Origin: DATAUD01 sp036501665
GTDB lineage: Bacteria; Verrucomicrobiota; Verrucomicrobiia; Limisphaerales; Palsa-1400
DNA: 64,000 nt
NCBI GenBank assembly: GCA_036501665.1
Contig: DASXZW010000117.1
Coordinates: 1-64,000 of the forward strand
Direction of reading: 5' to 3'
The position numbers and the translations under genes are program-made. Of this stretch, positions 1-8,042 are shown one piece after another (position 1 is the first letter of the stretch; each line of letters begins with the position of its first letter). The notes beneath the pieces are model-generated. The model searched no databases. It worked only from the letters and a program-made list of their open reading frames with translations, and had not been told where the DNA came from.

Positions 1-2377
1 GCGCAAGGATTTCGTTGATCACCACGCTGCGCAACGGGCTGGGCGTAAAGGAATCCATCTGCCCCGGCGACCCTCCCGCATGATCGCTGATGGCCCAGGC
101 GCGCGGATCGCCCTCGCCATAGGTCGGATTGGCCAGCACGAGGGAATGGCCCGTGCCCCCCGCCGCCACCGGCCACGGATAAACATCGGTGTAGGGAACC
201 GTCAATAATACATTGCTCCGCTCGTCCAGCAGTCGCAGCGTCTCGGAATGCTTCAGGCTCCCCGTGTAGCCAAACACATTGGAGGTCAGCCCATACACGC
301 CGGCAATGGCCGGGGGTGACGCCGCCAGCACGAAAAACTGACCCGCCCCAATGGTCGTGTTGGGCGCAAAGGTGTAACTCATGTCCGCGCACTTGACCGT
401 GTAACTGCTGATGTCCTGGAAAAACGGGCAGCTGTTGTACAGCTCGATAAACTCCACGTCATTGCTGTCGGCCCGCGCCGCCGGCTTCCACATGATCTCC
501 GAAATGGCAATCCCCGTCGTCCGGCTCGAAGGCCCCAAAGGCTCATTGGGATTGGTCTGCGTCGCCAAAGCCGCCCCCGCCGGGGTGGCCCCGAAATTGC
601 CAAAACTGGCCGTCACCGGCGCATTGGCGCTCCCGCTGGCCAAGGCCAGCCCCACATAAATCTGGCTGGGCATCGCGATCGTCGCCGAACCCAACTGCGT
701 CCAATTGGTCCCGTCATAACTTCCAAACCCCGTGAACACATTGCCCGACCGGCTCAAACGCAGCCACGTATTGGGGTAATTGACAGGAAAATGTCCCGAA
801 ACCGCCGCCGCCCCATTCGTCGTCCCCCGATAAGAAAACGAATCCCCATTGACCCCCGGAGACGCCAAAGCCGCCGCATAAGGACTCCCCCCAGCAAGGC
901 TAGCCCTCCCCATCAACCCCGCCTGCGCAAACACATTCGGCACCTCCATCCCCCCAACCCTCAACGCCATATCAAAGTTCCCACTCTCGATTTGGTAATT
1001 GAATCCAAACTGATCCGCTGTGCTGCCAATGGCTTTTCCATCGCTTGTAACCACTGCGGAACTGAAAGAAATAGTGGTGACAGTGGTGGCTATGGGTGCG
1101 CCGCCGATGTCGATTGAAGTGAAAGGCGAAACGATGAAGTTGACCGATGTGTTGGTTGCAATGGTGTTGGGTGGAACCGCTTGATCGCGAACACCATTAA
1201 TTACGAGCGTATAGTAGCTGCCGATAGTCAATACTCCCGTTGAAAGCAAAACCGTGTTTCCGTTTGTTTCCAGCGTCGCGCTTATAACGGAAAGCCCCTG
1301 GTCACAAACGTAGTTGGCAATGTTTGTCGCGCTGGCAATTTCAAGCGGCTTGGAAAAAACGAGTTCCACATTCGTCGTGCCGAGGACTTGTGACTGGACG
1401 ATTGTTGGCGGCGTTGTGTCGCGTGTGACGGTCAGCGTAATCGGAGCGCTTGTTATCGCCCCGTAAATATTGGTCACTATGAGTTGATACGGGCCGCTAT
1501 TGGTAAGTTCGGCTATCAGGGAAATCGAATTGCTGTCGGCCCCAGGGATGTTGGCGAATCCAGTGCCGCCGTTAAATTGCCACTGTAAGAAGAGAGGCTG
1601 TGTGCCAACTACGCTGGTGTTGAAAGTCACCGCAGTTCCGATAAAAACATTATTTGCCGGCGACACGGAAAATTGCGTCAAACCCGGCAAACCTCCGTTG
1701 ATCAATTCAATGTCAAAAACTCCATCGAACTGCTGCGTGTGGCCGAACGTAATCGCTCCGCCAGCCGGCGGAAAAAGGCCTAACTCACCATTCGTGTACG
1801 CTTGGTCGCTGCATACCGCGAGTGGCTCGAAACCAGTTCCTCCCGGACTGAGACCGAACGAATACGCGTAAGGGGAATTGGGGGCCATGGGGACCGAAAT
1901 CCCAGTCCATCTCAGCCAGTCCCCGTCTGTAAATGCGAACGGCTCCGAAATATAACTCGCCACCAAAACGGCGTTGTTGTTGTTCACCGCGTAAAAATGA
2001 AGGAGATACGTTTGCGACGTTTCGATGCCATTGTACTGATCAAGTCCACCAGTTTTGATGGCGAGCGAAGTCACGGTGTAGCCGATGGGGTTCGCCCCTG
2101 TTTCAAATGTCTGGCCAGGCTCGCCGTTCCCGTAAGCAATCTGGTCGGAGGTGTAATATACAAGGCTGTCGGGAAACAATCCGTTCCCGGCTGTGCTGAA
2201 TTGCGAGATATCCATCGGGCCTGCAACAGGGTTTGTTGAACCGATATCGGTCAATTCCGCAACCGGCTGCGCGTGGACTGAACCAGCAACAAGCATCAAA
2301 CAGCCAATCAACAAGGCTATTTTAGATCGAAGCGTGTCCACGGAAAACTTACGGGATTGCAGTAATTCTGGTTTCAT
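1..2377 (-). CDS. Secreted multidomain lamin-tail-domain protein (N-terminal part)
   Basis: The reverse strand is open from an ATG at 2377 to the left edge, giving about 792 residues with no stop, so the 3' end lies outside the window. Residues 1-40 form a signal peptide ending near VHAQ. A beta-rich region of unknown type follows, then an Ig-like segment (about 229-319), a Big_5-like segment (about 320-415, TTPPTIVQS), a concanavalin-like segment (about 420-586) and a lamin-tail domain (from about 623, AISEIMWKP). A second lamin-tail domain begins at the edge (VVINEIL). Such proteins are exported to the surface or outer membrane in Verrucomicrobia; substrate and role are unknown. Domain names are by eye. 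Confidence 0.8.
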   Translation of the reverse strand, partial: MKPELLQSRKFSVDTLRSKIALLIGCLMLVAGSVHAQPVAELTDIGSTNPVAGPMDISQFSTAGNGLFPDSLVYYTSDQIAYGNGEPGQTFETGANPIGYTVTSLAIKTGGLDQYNGIETSQTYLLHFYAVNNNNAVLVASYISEPFAFTDGDWLRWTGISVPMAPNSPYAYSFGLSPGGTGFEPLAVCSDQAYTNGELGLFPPAGGAITFGHTQQFDGVFDIELINGGLPGLTQFSVSPANNVFIGTAVTFNTSVVGTQPLFLQWQFNGGTGFANIPGADSNSISLIAELTNSGPYQLIVTNIYGAITSAPITLTVTRDTTPPTIVQSQVLGTTNVELVFSKPLEIASATNIANYVCDQGLSVISATLETNGNTVLLSTGVLTIGSYYTLVINGVRDQAVPPNTIATNTSVNFIVSPFTSIDIGGAPIATTVTTISFSSAVVTSDGKAIGSTADQFGFNYQIESGNFDMALRVGGMEVPNVFAQAGLMGRASLAGGSPYAAALASPGVNGDSFSYRGTTNGAAAVSGHFPVNYPNTWLRLSRSGNVFTGFGSYDGTNWTQLGSATIAMPSQIYVGLALASGSANAPVTASFGNFGATPAGAALATQTNPNEPLGPSSRTTGIAISEIMWKPAARADSNDVEFIELYNSCPFFQDISSYTVKCADMSYTFAPNTTIGAGQFFVLAASPPAIAGVYGLTSNVFGYTGSLKHSETLRLLDERSNVLLTVPYTDVYPWPVAAGGTGHSLVLANPTYGEGDPRAWAISDHAGGSPGQMDSFTPSPLRSVVINEILA

Positions 2378-2691
2378 TAAAGTCGGTTGGAGAGTGGAGT
2401 ATGAGAAAACAAGGCCAGGGAAAGTTTTACGCCCGCATCATCTGTAACAAATTCGTAACATTAAGGATGCAAAACGGCTTTTCAGCATGATTACGGGCCA
2501 TTACTTTTTTTGTGCGTCCGCTACTGATACTATAATTTCGGCTTTTCCGCTAGGCGTAAATTCGTGTTAACACTCTATGTGTGGCTATCTGCCTCTCGGT
2601 CGATCGTAAATGCAGGATATTTGCATCACGTTAACGATAATGTCGGTGTGATTTTGTCAGTAAGTTGTGGATAAAAATCTAGTCGAACCCA

Positions 2692-2720
2692 TTGACATTT
2701 GTCAGAAAAAGCACTATTAG
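2692..2720 (+). promoter_or_regulatory. Sigma70-like promoter of the reductase-like gene
   Basis: TTGACA at 2692-2697 is followed after 17 bp by TATTAG at 2715-2720. This is a near-consensus vegetative promoter pointing at the start codon at 2777. The -10 lies inside the first NrdR-like box, so bound repressor would block polymerase. Predicted from sequence only. Confidence 0.55.
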
Positions 2721-2758
2721 GTGTAGGCGTTTTTAGGATACGCCGCTATATATAGCAC
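2711..2758 (+). promoter_or_regulatory. Tandem NrdR-like boxes
   Basis: The NrdR box consensus is roughly acaCwAtATaTwGtgt. The core CTATATATAG at 2746-2755 matches the central ten bases exactly. A weaker partner, CACTATTAGGTGT around 2712-2724, has its core starting 32 bp upstream, the three-turn spacing typical of paired NrdR boxes. The outer flanks match poorly. The gene behind them encodes a ribonucleotide reductase relative, which supports the call. Confidence 0.55.
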
Positions 2759-2776
2759 AGGCGCTCGATAGATGTT

Positions 2777-4864
2777 ATGACCGATTTGACTCAGGACCAA
2801 TTGCACATGCACGGAGTTGACCCGCTGCAAAACAGGCAATTCCTTGTGCGCAAGCGCAGGGGGCGATTGGAGGAGTTTAATGAAGCCCGCATTTACCTCG
2901 CCATTGAAAGCGCCTTTAAAGCCCGCCACAACCTTGAGCAAAATGAGCCGCTTCCTGAATCGGTCCAATCCGACGTCAAGTGCTGCGCGGAAAAGGTGGT
3001 CGAACAAGTCCTCAGTCGCGCGTTGCGGGGAGAAGAACTGGAGGTCGAGCGAATCCAGGATGCAGTCGAGAATCAATTGATGCTCGGCGGACATTTGGAA
3101 GTCATCCGTTGTTATATTCTTTACAGGGACGCCCGGCGACGGGCTCGCGCCGAGCGTGAAGGCGGCGGTCGCAGCAACGCTGATTTCGCGAAATTGGCGT
3201 GCGGCCATTGTGTTGAAAGTCCCGCCAAGGCGCGTTTGAAATCCATTTATTCTCAATCCCTGCCGAAGGCGCGCGCGGGAGAAACCACAGAGAATGTGGG
3301 GCGGCGTCATTTCGATTGCTATTTGAACGAGGGTGATTACTTGCGATGTTTGACACCCGAGCTGCTCGAGTTTGAACCGAAATTGCTCGCCCCGCGCCTT
3401 CGGTGGGAACGGGATTCTCTTTTCGACTTGACTGGTTTGGAATTGCTCCACGATCAATTTCTTGCGCGCGAACAGGAACGCCGCTTTGAAACGCCGCAAT
3501 ACTTTTGGATGCGCGTCGCGATGGGTCTGGCCCTGCCCGAACACACGTCCGCCGAGGCGGGTGCGCTGCGGTTTTACGAAGTTCTTTCGACTCTTCGTTT
3601 TATCCCTTCCGAGGCGATTCTCAGCCATGCGGGGACTACGCGACCGGCGCTGATTGATTTTGCGGAAGCTGCCGGGGGCGCTGACGCCAGCCGACTTGAG
3701 ATTTGGCATCGCAACGTGCTCCATTTTTTGGAGGGCCCGTCCGGCGAACTCGATCTCGGTCTTTGGATTCCTGACTTATTCATGAAACGCCTTCAGGAGC
3801 AAGGGCATTGGACATTGCTCGATCCCTCCGAGGCAATGGATTTGAAGCGTTGTCACGGCGCGTTATTTGAAGCGCGTTATTTGAACTACGAACAAAAGGC
3901 GAGTCGGGGGCAGGTCCGTTTTTCGTATCAAAGCGACGCAATGGAATTGTGGCAAGGCGTCATGGAATCCACGGCGAGGAGCGGCAAGCCGGGAATCGTT
4001 TTCAAAGATACCGTCCATAATCGCGCGCCGAAAAATGGAAGTGACTCGTACTCCGGCCTGGGACTGGCGCGACCTTCGGGCGCTGTGAATCTCGCCGCGC
4101 ACATTCGGGAAGGGGGCCTTGGCTTGGACGTTGATCTTTTGCGGGAAACCGTCACCGCCGCGGTGCGAATGCTTGACAATGCGCTGGATGCCAGCCTGTA
4201 TGCGTCTGAAAGGGCGAAGGTTGCGAGCCTTGAGCATCGGCCCATTGGCCTGAGCATTGTTGGCTTCTACGAAACGCTTGCGCGGCTGCAAATTGCCCCG
4301 GGCAGCACGGCGGCGGCGGACTTCGCGGATTGGAGCAGCGAATTGATTTCGCATTGCGCGATTCTTGCTTCCGCTCAACTCGCCGCCGAACGTGGCTGTC
4401 ACCCGGGATACGCGCGGACTCGGTGGCGTGACGGCATTCTGCCAATCGACGCTGTCAATATACTTTCCCACGCCCGTGGGTTTAAGAGCAATTCGTTGGT
4501 GTCGTCGCAGGATTGGGCGCCTGTTCGTGCAATGATTCACGCGCACGGCCTGCGCAACGGAGTTCTCATGGCAAATGACTCTTTGGCCGGCTCCGCGAGA
4601 ATCGCCGGAGTGACACCCGCATTGCTGACGCCCGAAACGGACCCGTCGCTTTCGATTGACTGCGCGGCGCGACGTCAAAAATGGAGCGACGCCAACGAGA
4701 CGCTCGCTTTGCCGGTTCAAAACAACACCACGGACACCAGCGCGGCGCATGTTCGCGCCTGGGAAAAGGGGATCAGCAGAATTCAACCGGTTATTTGCGG
4801 GCGAAAGTCAAAACGGCGCGGTACAGATGCTTCACGACATTCCAAAGTGGTTCCTGCGGGATAA
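2777..4864 (+). CDS. Catalytically degenerate ribonucleotide reductase large-subunit homologue
   Basis: Residues 15-125 form an ATP-cone (FLVRKRRG, ending LYRDARRRAR). Then come an RNR N-terminal alpha domain (ETPQYFWMRVAMGLALPE) and parts of the RNR barrel (WIPDLFMKR, GKPGIVFKDT, NLAAHI, MLDNALD, HRPIGLSIVGF). Working NrdA proteins have an SSC redox cysteine, an NxCxE radical site and a second redox cysteine in VCNLGS. Here AGTTRPALIDFAEA replaces the SSC region, the specificity-loop segment is deleted, NxCxE is missing, and the VCNLGS cysteine aligns with Arg in ARPSGAVNLAAHI. PTAT is changed and the C-terminal cysteine pair is absent. At 695 aa it is intact and long, so it looks like a maintained pseudoenzyme, perhaps an allosteric or regulatory partner. 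The start has a weak ribosome site. Confidence 0.75.
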   Translation: MTDLTQDQLHMHGVDPLQNRQFLVRKRRGRLEEFNEARIYLAIESAFKARHNLEQNEPLPESVQSDVKCCAEKVVEQVLSRALRGEELEVERIQDAVENQLMLGGHLEVIRCYILYRDARRRARAEREGGGRSNADFAKLACGHCVESPAKARLKSIYSQSLPKARAGETTENVGRRHFDCYLNEGDYLRCLTPELLEFEPKLLAPRLRWERDSLFDLTGLELLHDQFLAREQERRFETPQYFWMRVAMGLALPEHTSAEAGALRFYEVLSTLRFIPSEAILSHAGTTRPALIDFAEAAGGADASRLEIWHRNVLHFLEGPSGELDLGLWIPDLFMKRLQEQGHWTLLDPSEAMDLKRCHGALFEARYLNYEQKASRGQVRFSYQSDAMELWQGVMESTARSGKPGIVFKDTVHNRAPKNGSDSYSGLGLARPSGAVNLAAHIREGGLGLDVDLLRETVTAAVRMLDNALDASLYASERAKVASLEHRPIGLSIVGFYETLARLQIAPGSTAAADFADWSSELISHCAILASAQLAAERGCHPGYARTRWRDGILPIDAVNILSHARGFKSNSLVSSQDWAPVRAMIHAHGLRNGVLMANDSLAGSARIAGVTPALLTPETDPSLSIDCAARRQKWSDANETLALPVQNNTTDTSAAHVRAWEKGISRIQPVICGRKSKRRGTDASRHSKVVPAG

Positions 4865-5259
4865 TGTCAGGGTTAACACGACACGCGGTTCAGAAAAATT
4901 TGGTCGAATTGCGCTTGATAAAATGCGCGCATGGTGGAATGCTAAACCTGTCAGGCGCGGCAGACGCGCGCGATCTTTGGAAGTGAAGCATGACTTTAAT
5001 TTACCCTGCCATGCTCGTGATTAAAAACAAAGTCCTTGAACCGTAAGTTAATCCATTAAGAGCCTTAACCTCGCTCGCGGCCGACAGGCCTTGACTGGAA
5101 GTCTTAAGCGATCGACTCGGCTCTGTTTGTCCCAAGCAGTTCAAAGGAACTGTTTATACACGGCATTACGGTGGGGTTTTTCTTCACTTTCAAATAATCC
5201 TCCGAATCTGCTAATCGAATTTCAGTTGCCCGTGCGGTTCTTCACCACTACTTTTCTTC
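4865..5259. other. Gene-free interval
   Basis: This 395-bp stretch between the reductase-like gene and the zinc-ribbon gene has no convincing open frame, RNA gene, strong hairpin or promoter. Short open frames here lack protein-like composition. Confidence 0.5.
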
Positions 5260-5487
5260 ATGCCGATTTTTGAATTTCATTGCGGGAAATGCGGGGAAGA
5301 CAGCGAGGTCCTCATCCGTTCCAGCAAATGGAAAGGCACGCCGTGCCCCAAATGCGGATCGAAACGATTGACTAAAAAGCTTTCTGTTTTCGCTTCCGGC
5401 GGCGGAGATTCAGCGGAAGGCGCGTCGTGCAGTGGAAATCCCAGTTCCTGCGGAATGTGCGGCACAGGCCGCGCACATTCACATTGA
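5260..5487 (+). CDS. FmdB-type zinc ribbon protein
   Basis: This 75-aa protein starts MPIFEF and carries two CxxC pairs (Cys8/11 and Cys29/32), the single zinc ribbon of the FmdB regulatory-protein family. The family usually has 60-110 residues and unknown function; some members were named for formamidase regulation. The tail adds Ser/Gly and further cysteines (CGMCG) and ends in histidines, perhaps binding metal. The last 9 nt overlap the end of the convergent HAD gene. Confidence 0.8.
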   Translation: MPIFEFHCGKCGEDSEVLIRSSKWKGTPCPKCGSKRLTKKLSVFASGGGDSAEGASCSGNPSSCGMCGTGRAHSH

Positions 5488-6171
5488 CAATTCGCCCTTT
5501 AAGACGCGGCCCGCTTCAAGGTGGGTCAAATCTGGCACGAGCCAATCTGGTTTGTGCGGGGCCAGTTCTTCTATCAATGCTCCGCCGGTTGCGACGGCAA
5601 TGACCCGCGCGCCAATCGCACGACCGCATCGGATGTCCAGCGGGGTGTCGCCAATGACCAACACTTCCTCGCCGCGCAATGTCCGCCCAAGTCGCTCGTT
5701 GCCGCGTTGATGGGCGACAGCGGCAATCCTATCGCGCTGTTCATCGTCGTCGGCAAAACCGCCGAACGGAAATTTTTCCCAAAGATCGAACCGGCTCAGT
5801 TTGATTTCCGCGCCGGCTTTGATGTTGCCGGTCAGCAAACCGATCACCGGCGGTTCGTGGTGCGCCTCCAAAGCCAGCATGAAATCGAGGACGCCGTTGC
5901 ACGCGCCGCCGTCGCAATCGACAATCATTTTTTTTAGCCAGCTGACGTAGGCCGCGAAAAAGCGGTCGAAGTTCGCGCGCGACGGATCAATTTGGTTCAT
6001 CGTAAACATCTCGCGCGTGAGCGAAACGTCTGTGCGACCGGAAAACTTTATTTTTTCCGATCCTTCGTGGATTCCAAACTCAGTGGAAAATGCCTTGGCG
6101 AACGCCTTGATTCCAACGCCGCCGGTGTGGAGCAGCGTTCCGTCGATGTCAAATAGAACAAGTCGAATCAC
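5479..6171 (-). CDS. HAD-family hydrolase, phosphoglycolate phosphatase-like
   Basis: This 230-aa protein opens with HAD motif I (FDIDGTL, nucleophile Asp8 and Asp10). It also has motif II (GLLTGN) and a late motif with GDTPLDIRCGRAIGARVIAVATGG, which fits the Gph/PGMB branch of Mg-dependent phosphatases. A cap domain lies between motifs I and II. Its ATG overlaps the stop of the upstream NUDIX gene by 4 nt, so the two are probably translationally coupled, as last gene of a four-gene leftward operon. The substrate is not predictable; phosphoglycolate or another small phosphoester is likely. Confidence 0.85.
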   Translation of the reverse strand: MIRLVLFDIDGTLLHTGGVGIKAFAKAFSTEFGIHEGSEKIKFSGRTDVSLTREMFTMNQIDPSRANFDRFFAAYVSWLKKMIVDCDGGACNGVLDFMLALEAHHEPPVIGLLTGNIKAGAEIKLSRFDLWEKFPFGGFADDDEQRDRIAAVAHQRGNERLGRTLRGEEVLVIGDTPLDIRCGRAIGARVIAVATGGALIEELAPHKPDWLVPDLTHLEAGRVLKGELSM

Positions 6172-6719
6172 TTTTTTACCTTTAGCCAGAGATCAAATTC
6201 ATAGAGCGCCGCGACCATCAGCGCATGGCGGATTTTGCCGGCGGCAACCAATTGCGGCAACTCCGCAAGCGGCACGAGGCGCGTCGCGAGGTCTTCGGCA
6301 TGATCGAATTGAACCGGTTTGACGTAGCGGCAATTGTTGGCCACCACGGTAAAGCAAGAATTGTTCATGATCGCCGGGTTCGGAAAAATCTTTCCAATAA
6401 CCTGGGGATTTTTCGCCTCGTAACCGGTTTCTTCAAGCAGTTCGCGGGAAGCTGTTGCTTCAGGAGACTTGTCTTCGGCATCCATCACTCCGCCAGGAAG
6501 TTCCAGTTCCACAGTCCCTGAACCATGCCGATATTGCTCAACGAACACGACCTGATCCTCTGGCGTCATCGCGATGATGTTGACCCAATTGGTCGTATCG
6601 ATGACGAAGAAATCATGTTCCTTGCCTGTCCGCGGCGAAACTTTGCGATCCTGGCGCACCGAAAAAACGCGGTAATCCTCCTTCTGCTTGGAGGATATTG
6701 TGCGCCACGCTTCGATCAT
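6168..6719 (-). CDS. NUDIX hydrolase, ADP-ribose pyrophosphatase-like
   Basis: This 183-aa protein contains a NUDIX box around GGVMDAEDKSPEATASRELL followed by EETGY. It has one more residue than the usual Gx5Ex7REUxEE spacing and Asp or Lys near the first Glu position, a mild deviation. VEQYRHG upstream of the box is typical of the ADP-ribose pyrophosphatase branch. It likely clears ADP-ribose or similar nucleoside diphosphates in the cytoplasm. It overlaps the upstream cyclophilin stop and the downstream HAD start by 4 nt each, so it sits in the middle of the operon. Confidence 0.85.
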   Translation of the reverse strand: MIEAWRTISSKQKEDYRVFSVRQDRKVSPRTGKEHDFFVIDTTNWVNIIAMTPEDQVVFVEQYRHGSGTVELELPGGVMDAEDKSPEATASRELLEETGYEAKNPQVIGKIFPNPAIMNNSCFTVVANNCRYVKPVQFDHAEDLATRLVPLAELPQLVAAGKIRHALMVAALYEFDLWLKVKK

Positions 6720-7237
6720 TTAGCAGGACTCGCGGGAACGATTTTTATGCTTTCCACGCCAACGCGACTCGTTGGGCGGCTGTTTTCGCCACCGCCTCCG
6801 CGAGTCGTAGGGGTGTCGCCGAGTTTGCCCAGGACATCGTCGCCTTTAATCAATTTCCCGAAAGCAGTGTATTGCCGGTCCAAAAATTTCGCATCGGCCA
6901 GGCAAATGAAAAACTGGCTACCCGCCGAATCCGGGTCCTGTGAGCGCGCCATGGAAAGAACACCGCGCACATGCGCTTTGTCGTTGAACTCTGCTTTGAC
7001 TTTGTGGCCGGGACCGCCCGTGCCCCAACGGCCTTCGGCTTCGGGGTCCTTGGTCAGCGGATCGCCGCCTTGAATCATGAATCCCTTGACGATCCTGTGA
7101 AAGCAGGTGCCGTCGTAGAAACCTTTTTTGGCGAGGTCCTTGAAATTCTGGACGGTTTTCGGCGCGACATCGGGCCAAAACTCAATGACCATTTCGCCGG
7201 CGCTCGTTTTGATGACTGCGTGTTCGTTATCGGGCAT
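6716..7237 (-). CDS. Cyclophilin-type peptidyl-prolyl isomerase (cytoplasmic)
   Basis: This 173-aa protein has a complete bacterial cyclophilin fold. Motifs include FKDLAKKGFYDGTCFHRIVK, FMIQGGDPL, GVLSMAR and GSQFFIC, carrying the catalytic Arg, Phe and Gln positions. It catalyses cis-trans isomerisation of Xaa-Pro bonds. There is no signal peptide, so it should act in the cytoplasm. It follows a secreted paralogue with a 9-nt gap and the same architecture, suggesting tandem duplication with divergence in location. Its stop overlaps the NUDIX start by 4 nt. Confidence 0.92.
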   Translation of the reverse strand: MPDNEHAVIKTSAGEMVIEFWPDVAPKTVQNFKDLAKKGFYDGTCFHRIVKGFMIQGGDPLTKDPEAEGRWGTGGPGHKVKAEFNDKAHVRGVLSMARSQDPDSAGSQFFICLADAKFLDRQYTAFGKLIKGDDVLGKLGDTPTTRGGGGENSRPTSRVGVESIKIVPASPAK

Positions 7238-7246
7238 AAAACAAAA

Positions 7247-7885
7247 TTACTGCGCTTCGCTGGCAGGGACAATTTTAATGCTGATAATTCCCATTCGCGT
7301 ATTCGGGCGATCCGGCGGATGCGTCGGGGTTGTCGCGATTTTATCCACCACGTCGAGGCCTTTGATCACCTTGCCAAACGTGGTGTATTTGTGGTCCAAA
7401 AACGTCGGATTGCCGTGGCAGATAAAGAACTGGCTTCCCGCAGAATTAGGGTCATTGCTGCGAGCCATGGAAAGGACACCGCGCACATGAGAATGGTCAT
7501 TAAATTCAGCATTTACTGAGTAGCCCGGACCACCTGTGCCCCAACCGCTTTCGTCAGCGTTTTTGGTATTGGGATCGCCACCCTGGATCATAAAATCACG
7601 GATCACACGGTGAAAGCAGGTGCCGTCGTAAAAGCCGGATTTTGCCAGCTTTTTGAAATTCTCTATCGTCTTGGGCGCCGCGTCCGTCCAGAATTCAACG
7701 ACCATCGTTCCTTCCGTGGTCTTGATGACGGCGACTTCCTTGGAATCAGCCGGTTTGGCGGTATCGGCAGCTTTTGGGGTTGGTGGCGCGGTCGGCGCGT
7801 CTTCTGCAACTGCGTTTTTCGGGGCGCAGACGGCCGCAAGCGCCAGTCCGAGCAGGAGTGAACAAAGTTTTCCTTGATATCTCAT
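7247..7885 (-). CDS. Exported cyclophilin-type peptidyl-prolyl isomerase
   Basis: The chosen start is the ATG at 7885, giving MRYQGKLCSLLLGLALAA, a good signal peptide with likely cleavage after NAVA. A longer upstream start would bury this signal. The mature protein has an Ala/Pro/Thr-rich linker then a cyclophilin domain (GFYDGTCFHRVI, FMIQGGDPNT, GVLSMARS, AGSQFFICHG). It should assist folding of exported proteins in the periplasm. It is the first gene of a leftward operon with a cytoplasmic cyclophilin, NUDIX and HAD genes. Confidence 0.9.
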   Translation of the reverse strand: MRYQGKLCSLLLGLALAAVCAPKNAVAEDAPTAPPTPKAADTAKPADSKEVAVIKTTEGTMVVEFWTDAAPKTIENFKKLAKSGFYDGTCFHRVIRDFMIQGGDPNTKNADESGWGTGGPGYSVNAEFNDHSHVRGVLSMARSNDPNSAGSQFFICHGNPTFLDHKYTTFGKVIKGLDVVDKIATTPTHPPDRPNTRMGIISIKIVPASEAQ

Positions 7886-7976
7886 ATGAATATTAAGCCG
7901 AAAATTTACCGGAACTTCCGCTTCACGCAAGTCCTATTGATCGCCCGATCCAAATTCAACGCAAATCAGCTTTTTT

Positions 7977-8030
7977 GGTAGGGTCGCCTCGCCGAGGCGA
8001 TCACGGACGGTTCGGCGAACCGTCCCTACC
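7977..8030. repeat. 54-bp REP-like palindromic element, copy 1
   Basis: The element begins GGTAGGGTCG and ends CGTCCCTACC, so its ends are inverted repeats. Inside are two hairpins, GCCTCGCCGAGGC and GGTTCGGCGAACC. A second copy of exactly 54 bp with the same ends and hairpin layout lies at 38777-38830. Both are intergenic. Confidence 0.8.
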
Positions 8031-8042
8031 TCTGTCTTGTAC

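Larger units (their letters stand above)
2378..2776. other. Divergent intergenic region
   Basis: This 399-bp AT-rich stretch separates two divergent genes. Apart from the promoter and NrdR-like boxes next to the rightward gene, I see no open frame or RNA gene in it. A promoter for the leftward surface protein is expected but I could not identify one. Confidence 0.6.

Noticed and set aside
2717..3724. Long open frame on the strand opposite the reductase-like gene
   Set aside because: It mirrors coding sequence of the real gene, has no family motif and its composition is not protein-like.
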